Both the position numbers and the translations under genes were made by a program. Shown one piece after another: positions 1-8,509 of a stretch of 64,000 nucleotides of DNA; the stretch's first letter is position 1; the number at the start of each line of letters is the position of its first letter. The stretch spans positions 1,178,001 through 1,242,000 of the forward strand of contig NZ_CP011494.1 in NCBI RefSeq assembly GCF_001043175.1, written 5' to 3'. Source of the DNA: Marinobacter psychrophilus (GTDB lineage Bacteria > Pseudomonadota > Gammaproteobacteria > Pseudomonadales > Oleiphilaceae). The notes below the pieces were generated by a model. The model was given only the letters and a program-made list of their open reading frames with translations, had not been told where the DNA came from and did not search any database.

Positions 1-1
1 G

Positions 2-151
2 AAGCTATTGAACAACGCCTCTCACGCGGATCTGGATGCGCAGCTTCAGCATGAGTTGGACGGCGTGTTTATGTGCACCACAACCCAGGACTGGCAGGAA
101 GGTGTTGATGCCTTTGCTCAAAAACGCCCACCCGTCTTCAAGGGCTGTTAA
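2..151 (+). CDS. enoyl-CoA hydratase/isomerase family protein, C-terminal end (partial)
   Basis: Only the last 49 codons are in the window; the frame enters at base 2 and stops with TAA at 149-151. The tail, with a TQDWQEGVDAFAQKRPPVFKG stretch in two parts (TQDWQEGVDAF, then QKRPPVFKG), is the classic crotonase ending in which an acidic-Trp-x-E-G-V helix precedes a 'KR.P.FKG' terminus. The family hydrates or isomerises acyl-CoA thioesters in the cytoplasm. It ends two bases before the next start, so it is cotranscribed with the acyl-CoA synthetase and second hydratase downstream, which suggests a shared acyl-CoA degradation pathway. The substrate cannot be told from the fragment. Confidence 0.75.
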   Translation, partial: KLLNNASHADLDAQLQHELDGVFMCTTTQDWQEGVDAFAQKRPPVFKGC

Positions 152-153
152 TT

Positions 154-2298
154 ATGAAAAGTTCATTGCACGAATTTCTGGCACCCGATTCAATCGCGAT
201 TCTGGGAGCCTCATCCGACCCCACCAAGCGCGGTTACAAGGCGATGGTCGGACTTATTAACGACGGCTATGAAGGGGCGATTTATCCGATCAATCCTAAA
301 GTCGATACGATTCTGGGTTACAAAGCCTACCCGTCGATGGAATCACTGCCGGGACCGGCGGCTTTGGTGCTGATATGTACGCCAGCGAAGACCATTCCCG
401 ACCTGCTGGGCCAATGTGGCCGCAATGGAACGAAAGGGGCGATTATCCTGGCAAGCGGTTTTGGCGAAGTGGACGAAGCCGGTGCAAAGCTGGGGCAGGA
501 AGTATTAGAGGCCGCTCAAAAAGCCAACGTGCGTATTGTTGGCCCCAACACATCCGGGGTTTTCAATCTTCATAAAAAAGTGAATTTGCTGGCTCTCGAC
601 AACGTGAAGCCTGGCGATATCGGCATTATATCTCAGTCAGGGAATATGCTGTTGGCTCTGGCGCTTGAAGCGGAAAGTAACGGACATGTGGGTTTTAGCA
701 CCTATGTGGGGCCAGGAAATCAAATTGATTTAGGCTTTGCAGACTACCTTCAATATTTGGGAGAAGACGATAACACGCGTGTAGCAACACTTTATGTAGA
801 GGGTTTCAAAGACGGCCGCGTGTTTTTGAATGTTGCCAAAGAAATCGCGAAAACCAAGCCTGTGGTGGTTTATAAGTCGGGCTCAACCGAGGCAGGCCAG
901 AAAGCCGCCAAATCGCACACTGGAGCTTTAGCCGGCAGCTATGTGATGACCGTAGACCTGCTTCGTCAGGTGGGCGTAACCGTGGTCAGCCAGTCTGACG
1001 AGATTCTGCCGGTTGCCGAAGGCTTGAGTCTTTTGCAGCAGGCGAATGGAAACCGGGTTGCGATTTTGGCTGACGGTGGTGGTCAGGCAACAATCGCTTC
1101 TGATCGCTTGTGTGAAGCAGGGTTGGAACTGGCCGAGCTGTCTGATGCGACCCAATCAGCGCTGCGGGGCATCCTCTTTCCACAGGCGTCGTTGGTAAAC
1201 CCTGTTGATGTGGCTGGCAGTACCGACGCGAACCCGGGCCTGCTTGTAGACTGCATGACTGTCCTGGTTGAGGATGCGAACGTTGACATGGTGCTCCTGG
1301 TGGGCATGTTTGGTGGCTACGGCATTCGCTTTGCAGAGGAACTCAAGGCGGAAGAACTGCGGACGGCAGATGCGATTGCGAAACTGTCTGGCCAGACCGA
1401 TAAACCGTTAGTGGTTTACAGCCTTTACAGTCATGTTCGGCCGGAACCATTGGTTAGACTGCGCGAATCAGGAGTGCCTGTTTACAATTCGATTGAGCAC
1501 GCGGTTCAGGTCTTGAAAGCGCTGAACGAACGAGGTGCCTATATCGCCAGTAACCAGCGGGCGGAGCTGGCGCAGCCACTGAGCCCCGATGCTGGCGTTG
1601 TTGCAACCTTTGAACAGGCTCAAAGAAGCGGTCGGGATTTGTTTGAGTTCGAGGCTAAGTCATTGTTGCGCACTTACGGTGTGGACGTGCCGAAAGAGCT
1701 GATGGTCCGAAATGAGGCCGAGTTTTTAGAGGCGGTTGCTGAGTTTGGTCACACGTCGTTGGCTATGAAAGTTGTTTCCAAGGATATTTTACACAAATCG
1801 GACGCCGGCGGAGTCAAACTCAATCTCAGTGGCGAAGCGGATTTGCGCCGTGGCCATGCTGAAATTCTCGCCGCGTGTAAGCTGTACAAAGCCGATGCCG
1901 AAATAGAGGGCATTTTGTTAGCGCCCATGGCTCGAAAGGGCACCGAGGTTATAATCGGGGTCAGTCGTGACCCGGTGTTCGGACCGGTGTTGATGTTCGG
2001 CTTGGGCGGTATTTTTGTGGAAGTCTTGGAGGACGTAGCTTTTCGCGCCATTCCACTGAGCCGCGATGACGCCCACGCTATGGTCAACCAGATCAAAGCC
2101 CGTAAGATATTGGATGGAGTCCGTGGCGAACCAGCGGTGAGTAAAGACGCGTTGGTCGAGCTGCTGTTGAAAGTGTCCAGTATTGTTGATGCTCACGCCG
2201 AGATCCTTGAACTGGATCTTAATCCCGTGATTGCCTATCACGACGGTTACGCGGTGGTTGATGCCCGGGTGATCGTTTGCCAGGAGACACCGCTATGA
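154..2298 (+). CDS. acetate--CoA ligase (ADP-forming) family acyl-CoA synthetase, single-chain alpha-beta fusion
   Basis: A 714-residue protein with the full single-chain layout of NDP-forming acyl-CoA synthetases. An N-terminal CoA-binding Rossmann domain (about residues 8-140, ILGASSDPTKRG) is followed by succinyl-CoA-ligase-like domains holding the phospho-histidine motif SHTGALAGS (His255), and a C-terminal ATP-grasp domain (about 490-714, with KSDAGGVKLNL and GLGGIFVEVLEDVAFR). It should activate an organic or aromatic acid to its CoA thioester, or run in reverse to make ATP. It sits between two crotonase-family genes: the upstream one stops two bases before it and the downstream one overlaps its stop by 4 bp (ATGA). 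This points to one degradative operon; the acid is unknown. Confidence 0.9.
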   Translation: MKSSLHEFLAPDSIAILGASSDPTKRGYKAMVGLINDGYEGAIYPINPKVDTILGYKAYPSMESLPGPAALVLICTPAKTIPDLLGQCGRNGTKGAIILASGFGEVDEAGAKLGQEVLEAAQKANVRIVGPNTSGVFNLHKKVNLLALDNVKPGDIGIISQSGNMLLALALEAESNGHVGFSTYVGPGNQIDLGFADYLQYLGEDDNTRVATLYVEGFKDGRVFLNVAKEIAKTKPVVVYKSGSTEAGQKAAKSHTGALAGSYVMTVDLLRQVGVTVVSQSDEILPVAEGLSLLQQANGNRVAILADGGGQATIASDRLCEAGLELAELSDATQSALRGILFPQASLVNPVDVAGSTDANPGLLVDCMTVLVEDANVDMVLLVGMFGGYGIRFAEELKAEELRTADAIAKLSGQTDKPLVVYSLYSHVRPEPLVRLRESGVPVYNSIEHAVQVLKALNERGAYIASNQRAELAQPLSPDAGVVATFEQAQRSGRDLFEFEAKSLLRTYGVDVPKELMVRNEAEFLEAVAEFGHTSLAMKVVSKDILHKSDAGGVKLNLSGEADLRRGHAEILAACKLYKADAEIEGILLAPMARKGTEVIIGVSRDPVFGPVLMFGLGGIFVEVLEDVAFRAIPLSRDDAHAMVNQIKARKILDGVRGEPAVSKDALVELLLKVSSIVDAHAEILELDLNPVIAYHDGYAVVDARVIVCQETPL

Positions 2299-3128
2299 GT
2301 CAATCAAACACGAGTCTGTCAAATATGAGCAACTTGCCACAGTTAGTCGATGCACTGATTACTCTTGAGAACCGCGTTGCGACGCTAACTCTAAACCGCC
2401 ACGACTTACGCAACGCCCTTACTGGGTCCCATTTAATCGACGATATTGTTACCACCGCCGAATGGGTCAATGGCTGTGATGATGTCTCGGTACTGGTTAT
2501 TACCGGTGCCGGTTCAGCCTTCAGTGCGGGTGGAAACGTTCGCGACATGGCCGAGCGCGGCGGCGATTTTGCTGGTGATGCAGCGGAATGCGCCGAACGC
2601 TATCGCAAGGGCATTCAGCGTATTCCGTTGGTCATGCAGGCTGTCGAGGTGCCGATTATTGCCGCTGTGAATGGGCCTGCCATCGGTGCGGGCTTCGATC
2701 TGGCCAATATGGCCGATGTCCGTATAGCGTCAGAGAAAGCCAAGTTCGGCGAAACTTTCCTTAATCTTGGAATCATTCCGGGGGACGGTGGCGCCTGGTT
2801 GATGCAACGCCTGATCGGCTACCAACGGGCTTTCGAGCTAACCTTGTCTGGCAGGATTGTTGATGCGCACGAAGCAAAAGAATTGGGCATTGTTTTGGAC
2901 GTGGTGCCGGCAGATGAGCTGATGCCTACGGTTATGACGTTAGCCGGACGGATGGCCAGTCAGCCGCCTAAAGCGACTCGGATGACCAAGCGCTTGATGA
3001 AGATGGCGCAGCGGATGGAACTGAAGGACTTTCTGGATCTTTGCGCCTGCTTTCAAGGCATGTGCCATAACGAGCCAGAGCACTTGGATGCGGTGAACCG
3101 AATGCTGGAATCCATGGCACGCCGCTAA
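2295..3128 (+). CDS. enoyl-CoA hydratase/isomerase family protein
   Basis: A 277-residue crotonase fold protein. The two oxyanion-hole segments are visible as SAFSAGGNVRDM and NGPAIGAGFDLANMADVRIA, followed by the KFGETFLNLGIIPGDGG helix typical of the family. Some crotonases use acidic catalytic residues in this zone; a Glu is present in KFGETF. The start used is the ATG at 2295, which overlaps the preceding stop by 4 bp; an upstream in-frame TTG at 2277 has no advantage. It probably hydrates the enoyl-CoA made by the partner synthetase or by a dehydrogenase outside the window. The exact substrate is not readable from sequence. Confidence 0.88.
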   Translation: MSQSNTSLSNMSNLPQLVDALITLENRVATLTLNRHDLRNALTGSHLIDDIVTTAEWVNGCDDVSVLVITGAGSAFSAGGNVRDMAERGGDFAGDAAECAERYRKGIQRIPLVMQAVEVPIIAAVNGPAIGAGFDLANMADVRIASEKAKFGETFLNLGIIPGDGGAWLMQRLIGYQRAFELTLSGRIVDAHEAKELGIVLDVVPADELMPTVMTLAGRMASQPPKATRMTKRLMKMAQRMELKDFLDLCACFQGMCHNEPEHLDAVNRMLESMARR

Positions 3129-3204
3129 GTCGCTCAGGAAGGTGAATGGGCCGGACAGGGCGGGGTTTACTTGCGCTTTTGAACCAATGACAATGAGATG
3201 AGTA

Positions 3205-3825
3205 TTAAAACAAGCTTGTCACTTGTTCTTTCATATCATTAACCGGGGTGCCAACGTAGAAAAATCCCCGTACTCGACTCTGCGTATCGATAATAAATAT
3301 TTTGGCACTATGGGAATAGAGACATCCTTTTTCTTCTTGTTGTTCATCATCCACAGAAAGTTTTTTAAATTCCGTGGTTACTTTCTCATTGGCAAGTTTG
3401 CTATATTCCGCATGATAGAGCTTTGCCACGTGGTCAATTTTTTCTCTTTCGTCCACCAGTCCAATGAAGCTAGGGTCAAAGTACTCTAAATACTTATTCA
3501 GATGTTCCGGGGTATCATAGTCAGTATCTATGCTGATGAATAAAACTTGTACTCTTTTTCGTTGCTCTGGGGTGAGTGTCTTAATCATCTGGCTAATATG
3601 AGCAATGGTTGTGGGACAAATGTCAGGGCAATTGGTATAGCCAAAAAAGAGCATGACGACCTTGTCTTGGTAGTCTGACAGGCTGACTTCATAACCTTTA
3701 CTACTCTGCAACGTAAAATCACCCCCCATACCTTTAAGAATAGGCATTTTTGCCATTGCGGTATTACTTAAAAGGATCATCGTCAGGCAGAGTAAACTCG
3801 CTGATATCAGTGTTCTGTTTTTCAT
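3205..3825 (-). CDS. SCO1/SenC family copper chaperone
   Basis: A 206-residue exported thioredoxin-fold protein. Residues 1-25 form a signal peptide ending AMA before Lys26. The copper-binding CxxxC lies at Cys66 and Cys70 (TNCPDICPTT) and the third ligand is His172 in SHSAKIF, so all SCO copper ligands are present. SCO proteins deliver copper to periplasmic or membrane cuproenzymes, usually the CuA site of cytochrome oxidase. Here the gene is third in a minus-strand set after nirK and an unknown gene, and no oxidase genes are nearby, so loading copper into NirK or another denitrification enzyme is a reasonable inference. Base composition is AT-richer than the window norm (for example 23 G+C in the 60 bases 3301-3360). 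Confidence 0.9.
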   Translation of the reverse strand: MKNRTLISASLLCLTMILLSNTAMAKMPILKGMGGDFTLQSSKGYEVSLSDYQDKVVMLFFGYTNCPDICPTTIAHISQMIKTLTPEQRKRVQVLFISIDTDYDTPEHLNKYLEYFDPSFIGLVDEREKIDHVAKLYHAEYSKLANEKVTTEFKKLSVDDEQQEEKGCLYSHSAKIFIIDTQSRVRGFFYVGTPVNDMKEQVTSLF

Positions 3826-3870
3826 AATAGTTAAATCCTTACAATGTCTCTCGGGGGAGTGCCTGGTAAC

Positions 3871-4722
3871 TTAGCAGCGAACTTCTGCACCGAGATCGGT
3901 TTTTGGCGCAAGATATTGCTCAGTGTAAACTTGGATTAATACCTTGCCGTCTATGACGCTCAAGCCTATAGAAACGCCAATATTGGCTACCTCATTTTCA
4001 CCTTGGGCGTTGAGCGCGCTCCATTGATACTCAAAATCCACTTGGTATCGCTGTTTGTCTAGTGGGCTTATTCTAAGATTTTTTATAACTCGCCGAATTT
4101 GAGTTAACCCTAGCGCCTTGATTTGGGCTTTATAGTTACTTAGGCCGATTATCTGATCTTCCGCCAATGTCACCTGCGCGTCACTCGCAAGCCAATGCGA
4201 TAACGATGCTGAGCTGGGCTCGTCGAGCCCTTGGGTCCAACTATAAAGAAATGCGCGTATTAAATTTGTGCTGGCGCTAGCAATGTAGCGAGATTCGAAA
4301 TCATCTTTTTCGTTAAGTTCGGTTTCTACCTTGAGCACCTGTTGTAAGTTACGGTCAAAGGTGACTAATTGCTGCACATACTGACCTATTACGTGATCGG
4401 CTCCCGCTGTAGCGGGGTAAAACTCTAAGGTCACGCGCACTCGATGGCTTGCAGGTGGCGTATCTGAGGCTGTGATATCAGCTAATGGGGCTATATCTAA
4501 AATCCGATGCGCTCCTTTTTCCCAGTTATTCTGGGGGTACTCTTTTAAGTCGAGTACGACTTGAGGATGGTCTTTACGCCAATTTTCATTGCTGTCTAAT
4601 TCGCCATACCATTGATAGACACTGGCGTAGATTGAATAATCCTTTGTGTTTTTATCGACTTGTTGGGCTGTGGCAGTTTGGCAGGCTATAATCAGAAAAA
4701 ATATAGACATTACTTTTAGCAT
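3871..4722 (-). CDS. exported protein of unknown function between nirK and sco
   Basis: I do not recognise this 283-residue protein. It has a short hydrophobic leader (residues 4-13) followed by IIAC, a lipobox with Cys14, and also an ATA site at residue 19; it could be a lipoprotein or a soluble periplasmic protein. The rest is soluble: an N-terminal half with many polar beta-like stretches, and a C-terminal segment (about residues 165-275) reading like an NTF2/SnoaL-type fold, which is a weak impression only. It ends in a lone Cys (Cys283). It lies about 110 bases after nirK and 45 bases before sco on the same strand, so it is probably coexpressed with nitrite reduction. A role in NirK maturation or electron supply is inference. 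Confidence 0.75.
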   Translation of the reverse strand: MLKVMSIFFLIIACQTATAQQVDKNTKDYSIYASVYQWYGELDSNENWRKDHPQVVLDLKEYPQNNWEKGAHRILDIAPLADITASDTPPASHRVRVTLEFYPATAGADHVIGQYVQQLVTFDRNLQQVLKVETELNEKDDFESRYIASASTNLIRAFLYSWTQGLDEPSSASLSHWLASDAQVTLAEDQIIGLSNYKAQIKALGLTQIRRVIKNLRISPLDKQRYQVDFEYQWSALNAQGENEVANIGVSIGLSVIDGKVLIQVYTEQYLAPKTDLGAEVRC

Positions 4723-4749
4723 GGCACTTTCCTTCGTTACCTCGCGCTA

Positions 4750-4778
4750 GTGGCCCAGAAATAGTTATTCTGAGCCAC
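4750..4778 (-). other. stem-loop between nirK and the unknown gene
   Basis: GTGGCCCAGAA and TTCTGAGCCAC can pair as an 11-bp stem (one G-T type wobble on the minus-strand RNA) around a 7-base loop. It sits between nirK and its downstream neighbour, with no U-tract after it on the minus strand. It is more likely an RNA-stability or partial attenuation element, lowering expression of the two downstream genes relative to nirK, than a full terminator. Confidence 0.5.
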
Positions 4779-4833
4779 ATTTTAGTACGATATCTTTAAG
4801 TTATTATCTGACCGAATAGCTTAGGACTCTTGT

Positions 4834-6006
4834 TTAGGATTTGATGGGGGAAGGCTTGCTGACCTGAGTCATCAAATCATCATTCCACTCGCCGTCAACC
4901 TTGATGTGGCCTGCAGCACCTTTCATAATGGCTTCAATTAAATTATGATTCACATAGACATACAGCCCTGGTTGCTTGAAGGTATATAAAGCTGCGCCAG
5001 CACTGCCACCGGCAATGTGCCAGGTCTCCAAGTTTTGAGATGGCCTGTCACTGAATGAACCTGTGTTCCAAACATAATCCCCGTGACCACCAATAATATG
5101 TGGGCGAGTATCACGGTTCGCTTGAGAGTGAACAAACAGTACAGTTTCACCAAGCTTGGCTGTCATGGAATTCTGACCTGTTAAAGCCCCAACTGCGCCG
5201 TTAAAGACAACATGGGATGGGGTGAGAGTTTTCATCACTTCCAATGTTTCATTCATGCTGCCTAAAACTGTGTCATAAGCCTTATATTGCCCTTGCTCAT
5301 TCTGGGGTATATAGAAATCTTGTTCGCCAATGTAATAGGCCTTGTCGTAGGTTAGGTTGTTACCATCGCCATCGCTCAAGCCTTCACGTGGTAATACCAT
5401 GATGGCGCCATTCATGCCCATCACTACATGCCAAGGGATCATGACGCCACCTGGCGCGCAGTGATATACAAAAGTGCCTACTTTAATGGCTTTAAATCTG
5501 AAGGTGACTTCTTCACCTGGAGAAACAAGCGTTAACTCTCCGCCTCCCAAGGCACCCGTTGCCGCGTGAAGATCTATGTTATGGGCTAGCGTGTTGGTTT
5601 TAGGATTAACCAAGGTTAATTCAACATAGTCGTGTTGGTGGCAAACAATTAACGGCCCGGGCACGCTGCCATTAAATGCGCATACCCATGCCTTAGTGCC
5701 ATTTTCCAGCTCTATTTGCTTCTCTTCGACATGGAGGCGTACTTCAACGACTTTAGGCTTGCCTTTGGCGACCTGGTCATGCGCAGGTACCATAGGCGGG
5801 ACGACGAGTACTTGTTTGACTCGCTCTAGTTGGTCGGCGGTATAGCTAGCCATACGGTCCACTGGTTTACCGCTTTCAGCGTGAGCCAATGCAGGCACTA
5901 ACCCTGCTGCAATGCCTGCGCCCAAGAAGCCGGCACTGATTGAGCCACTGATAAAGTTACGACGCTGTTCATTGACTGCTGGTGTTTCTAAAGTCTTGTT
6001 TTCCAT
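4834..6006 (-). CDS. nirK: copper-containing nitrite reductase (NO-forming)
   Basis: A 390-residue two-cupredoxin protein that reduces nitrite to nitric oxide in the periplasm. The leader has a twin-arginine signature (RRNFISGS, Arg15-Arg16) and ends ALAHA, so Tat export is likely. In this numbering the [15 protein letters not shown] block gives a type 1 His142, the catalytic Asp145 and a type 2 His147. The YHCAPGG...IPWH...GM block gives type 2 His182 and type 1 Cys183, His193 and Met198; this loop is one residue longer than the APPGMVPW form. VNHNLIEA near the C terminus holds the remaining type 2 His. The start chosen has GGAG six bases upstream; an in-frame ATG at 6018 is an alternative. 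Upstream lie two FNR-like boxes. No nor genes are in the window. Confidence 0.95.
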   Translation of the reverse strand: MENKTLETPAVNEQRRNFISGSISAGFLGAGIAAGLVPALAHAESGKPVDRMASYTADQLERVKQVLVVPPMVPAHDQVAKGKPKVVEVRLHVEEKQIELENGTKAWVCAFNGSVPGPLIVCHQHDYVELTLVNPKTNTLAHNIDLHAATGALGGGELTLVSPGEEVTFRFKAIKVGTFVYHCAPGGVMIPWHVVMGMNGAIMVLPREGLSDGDGNNLTYDKAYYIGEQDFYIPQNEQGQYKAYDTVLGSMNETLEVMKTLTPSHVVFNGAVGALTGQNSMTAKLGETVLFVHSQANRDTRPHIIGGHGDYVWNTGSFSDRPSQNLETWHIAGGSAGAALYTFKQPGLYVYVNHNLIEAIMKGAAGHIKVDGEWNDDLMTQVSKPSPIKS

Positions 6007-6081
6007 ACCTAGCTCCATGATTCAGTAGCGTTTTTCTGCGTGTTGACAGCACAAAATCATTAAGTGAGTCATCTGAAACTG

Positions 6082-6087
6082 AGCATA
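6082..6087 (-). promoter_or_regulatory. probable -10 element of the nirK promoter
   Basis: The minus strand reads TATGCT here, a fair -10. Its spacing puts transcription start near 6074-6077, which places the centre of the nearer FNR-type box (6115.5) about 40-41 bases upstream of the start. That is the classic class II geometry for FNR-family activators and replaces a -35 element, of which none is seen. Confidence 0.55.
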
Positions 6088-6108
6088 GATAAGATGCCAA
6101 AATGACAA

Positions 6109-6122
6109 TTGACTGAAATCAA
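6109..6122 (-). promoter_or_regulatory. FNR/ANR/DNR-type operator, promoter-proximal
   Basis: The plus strand reads TTGACTGAAATCAA, matching TTGAT-N4-ATCAA at 9 of 10 defined positions. It lies about 103 bases upstream of the nirK start codon and about 41 bases upstream of the inferred start site. FNR-family proteins (ANR for oxygen, DNR/NNR for NO) activate nir genes from such sites; the sequence cannot tell which member acts here. Confidence 0.8.
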
Positions 6123-6147
6123 ATCGATATAATTAGCGTTATCCTAA

Positions 6148-6161
6148 TTGACTGAGATCAG
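6148..6161 (-). promoter_or_regulatory. FNR/ANR/DNR-type operator, distal copy
   Basis: TTGACTGAGATCAG differs from the proximal box at only two of 14 positions and keeps TTGAC-N4-ATCA. Its centre is 39 bases further upstream, near -80, close to a whole number of helical turns from the first, so both dimers could sit on nearly the same face of the DNA. Confidence 0.6.
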
Positions 6162-6306
6162 ATAAATAATCATTTTGTCAGAATTTATAGTAGGGAATAG
6201 CGGGCTGAGTGCGTTCCAGAATAGTGTTAGCGGGCGTTGTTGAGCCGGTGAATGGATGCGGCGGCGCTTGAGGTAGCCGACCCCCGGGGCGGGGGCCGGG
6301 TGCTGA

Positions 6307-7608
6307 TCAGTCTTTCTTTTCGTAAATGGTTTTGCCCCAGGCTTCGCGTGAGCCCGGCAGAATCAGGTTCAGGGCGACGGCTACGATCGCACATAGTGCA
6401 ATGCCTGCCAGATGCCCCAGCACCATGCCGCCAATCCCGAATACCAAGGTAATACCGACAATCACCAGATTGCGTGGCAAGCCCAGATCCACTTGGTGGC
6501 GTATCAGCGTGCTCATTCCCACCACCGCAATAGAGCCAAACAGCAGGCATAGAATGCCGCCCATGACCGGTACCGGAATGGTCTGCAGAACCGCGCCGAA
6601 TTTACCCACAAAGGCCAGTACAATGGCGATAATTGCGGCCCACCACATGATTTTCGGATTGAAGTTGCGGGTCAGCATGACTGCGCCGGTCACTTCCGAG
6701 TAAGTGGTGTTGGGCGGGCCGCCCAGTAGCGAGGCGACGCTGGTGGCCAGGCCGTCGCCCAGCAGGGTGCGGTGCAGGCCGGGTTTGTCCAGGTAGTTTT
6801 TACGGGTTACGTTGCCGATGGCCAGTACGTCGCCGATGTGCTCTATTGCTGGGGCAATGGCTACCGGGATCATGAACAGAATGGCTCCCCAGCTGAATTG
6901 TGGCGCGGTAAAGTTGGGAATGGCCAGCCAAGGTGCCTGTTGCACCGGCGTCGTGTCTACCAAGCCCAATATGGCCGACAAACCATAGCCCACCAGTACG
7001 CCAAACAAAATTGGAATCAGACGAAAAATACCTTTTGCCCAGACTGAAGCCCCCACGGTACACACCAACGAAATCATCGCAATCCACAGCGCGGTGTTTT
7101 CGGTAATAAGCTGAACGCTGCCGTCACCGGTGCGGCCAGACGCCATGTGCACCGCTACAGGTGCCAGCCCCAAGCCAATCACCATAATGACCGGGCCAAT
7201 CACCACCGGTGGCAGCAAGCGGGTAATAAAACCGGTACCGCGAACTTTTACCAGGGCGCTCAGAATGATGTACAAAATACCCGCCGCCATCAAACCGCCC
7301 ATGGTTTCTTCCATACCGAATTTGCCTTTGGAGGCAATCACCGGGGCAATAAAGGCGAATGACGACGCCAGAAAAATCGGAATCTGACCACCGGTCACAA
7401 TGTGAAAAATGATGGTGCCAAGGCCCGCAGTGAAGAGCGCGACATTTGGGTCCATGCCGGTAATCAGTGGCATCAGCACCAGTGCGCCAAAGGCCACCAG
7501 CAACATCTGGGAGCCGGCTAACGCTTGCTTCCACACCGGCTCATGAAAAGATTCGTCGACAGGCTCTTGGTTAGCATCGTTGACAGACTCGTTAGGGTGT
7601 TGGGACAT
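6307..7608 (-). CDS. uraA: uracil permease of the NCS2 (nucleobase:cation symporter-2) family
   Basis: A 433-residue inner-membrane protein with about 12-14 hydrophobic segments. The NCS2 signature GGPPNTTYSEVTGAVMLTR is present near residue 300, together with the substrate-site glutamate region IAPAIEHIGD. The family imports uracil or xanthine with protons. Uracil is favoured because the gene follows upp with only a 3-base gap on the same strand, the usual salvage pairing: UraA imports uracil and Upp converts it to UMP. A short hydrophilic tail (residues 1-25) precedes the first membrane segment. A GC-rich inverted repeat lies just after the stop (6289-6300) but lacks a U-tract. Confidence 0.93.
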   Translation of the reverse strand: MSQHPNESVNDANQEPVDESFHEPVWKQALAGSQMLLVAFGALVLMPLITGMDPNVALFTAGLGTIIFHIVTGGQIPIFLASSFAFIAPVIASKGKFGMEETMGGLMAAGILYIILSALVKVRGTGFITRLLPPVVIGPVIMVIGLGLAPVAVHMASGRTGDGSVQLITENTALWIAMISLVCTVGASVWAKGIFRLIPILFGVLVGYGLSAILGLVDTTPVQQAPWLAIPNFTAPQFSWGAILFMIPVAIAPAIEHIGDVLAIGNVTRKNYLDKPGLHRTLLGDGLATSVASLLGGPPNTTYSEVTGAVMLTRNFNPKIMWWAAIIAIVLAFVGKFGAVLQTIPVPVMGGILCLLFGSIAVVGMSTLIRHQVDLGLPRNLVIVGITLVFGIGGMVLGHLAGIALCAIVAVALNLILPGSREAWGKTIYEKKD

Positions 7609-7611
7609 AAA

Positions 7612-8250
7612 TCAAACGTCCTTCTGCTTGGTGCCGAAAATCTTGTCGCCGGCGTCGCCCAAGCCAGGCAGGATATAGCCTTTTTCATTCAGGCCGTCGT
7701 CGATAGAGGCGGTGTAGATAGACACATCCGGATGCGCAGCCAGAACTCGTTTCACGCCTTCAGGGGCGGCCACCAGAATCAGCGCGCGAATGTCGGTGCT
7801 GCCGGCTTTTTTCAGTAAATTAATGGTCGAGATAATCGAGCCACCGGTGGCCAGCATGGGGTCGATAATCAGCGCCATGCGTTGGTCCAGTTCACCCACC
7901 AGCTTTTCCATGTAGGTGGTGGCTTCCAGGGTTTCTTCGTTGCGGATCTGACCTACTACGCTCACCCGAGCTGCGGGCAAGAGCGCCAGTACGCCGTCCA
8001 GCATGCCAATGCCAGCGCGTAGAATCGGTACGATGGTGACTTTTTTACCCTGAATCTGTTCCACAGTGACCGGCCCGGCCCAGCCGTCAATCTCCTGTTT
8101 TTTAAGGGTCATGTCTTTGGTGGCCTCGTAAGTCAGCAGCGTACCCAGTTCCTGCGCCAGTTCACGAAAATTCTTGGTGCTGATATCGGCACGGCGCATC
8201 AGGCCAATTTTGTGCTGTATCAAAGGGTGTTTTACTTCGTGGATGGGCAT
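7612..8250 (-). CDS. upp: uracil phosphoribosyltransferase
   Basis: A 212-residue cytoplasmic enzyme converting uracil and PRPP to UMP and pyrophosphate. The start is the ATG at 8250 ([19 protein letters not shown]), matching the usual family N terminus and length of about 208-212; a longer in-frame extension to 8460 is not supported. The PRPP loop [11 protein letters not shown] and the C-terminal uracil-site segment [19 protein letters not shown] are both intact. It is first in a two-gene salvage operon with uraA. It is transcribed away from flhA, and the 259-base gap between them holds the sigma-54 promoter for flhA; no convincing upp promoter was identified. Confidence 0.96.
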   Translation of the reverse strand: MPIHEVKHPLIQHKIGLMRRADISTKNFRELAQELGTLLTYEATKDMTLKKQEIDGWAGPVTVEQIQGKKVTIVPILRAGIGMLDGVLALLPAARVSVVGQIRNEETLEATTYMEKLVGELDQRMALIIDPMLATGGSIISTINLLKKAGSTDIRALILVAAPEGVKRVLAAHPDVSIYTASIDDGLNEKGYILPGLGDAGDKIFGTKQKDV

Positions 8251-8390
8251 GGCTGTTACCTGTTTGTCGTGATAATTGAGGGCGCTGGGTTGTGCATAGA
8301 GGCAGTGACACAAAATAGCGAAATGATACCGTATCTGGTGGTTTGCGTCAGGCTGCCGGCAACAGAAAGTTGTAGGGGATTTCCTAAAGA

Positions 8391-8406
8391 TTGGTATGGT
8401 TTTTGC
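8391..8406 (+). promoter_or_regulatory. sigma-54 (-24/-12) promoter for flhA
   Basis: TTGGTATGGTTTTTGC keeps the essential GG and GC separated by exactly 10 bases (GG 8393-8394, GC 8405-8406), with the YTGG and TTTTTGC ends of the consensus. Transcription would start near 8418, leaving about 92 bases of leader before flhA. In Pseudomonas, flhA is in the FleQ/RpoN-dependent class, which fits. ATCAGG at 8441-8446 and 8471-8476 and its inverse CCTGAT at 8413-8418 recur in the leader. Confidence 0.7.
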
Positions 8407-8509
8407 GATGTACCTGATCAAACGCGTCAATGCGCCAGAAATCAGGTCAGATCCGATCAATCCAGATTAAATCAGGCCCAATTAGGCAATCATTAGAGAG
8501 AAATCCGGC

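Noticed and set aside
6286..6303. GC-rich inverted repeat after uraA, considered as a terminator
   Set aside because: Stem is possible (CCCCCG with CGGGGG) but no T-run follows on the minus strand, and several pairings compete.
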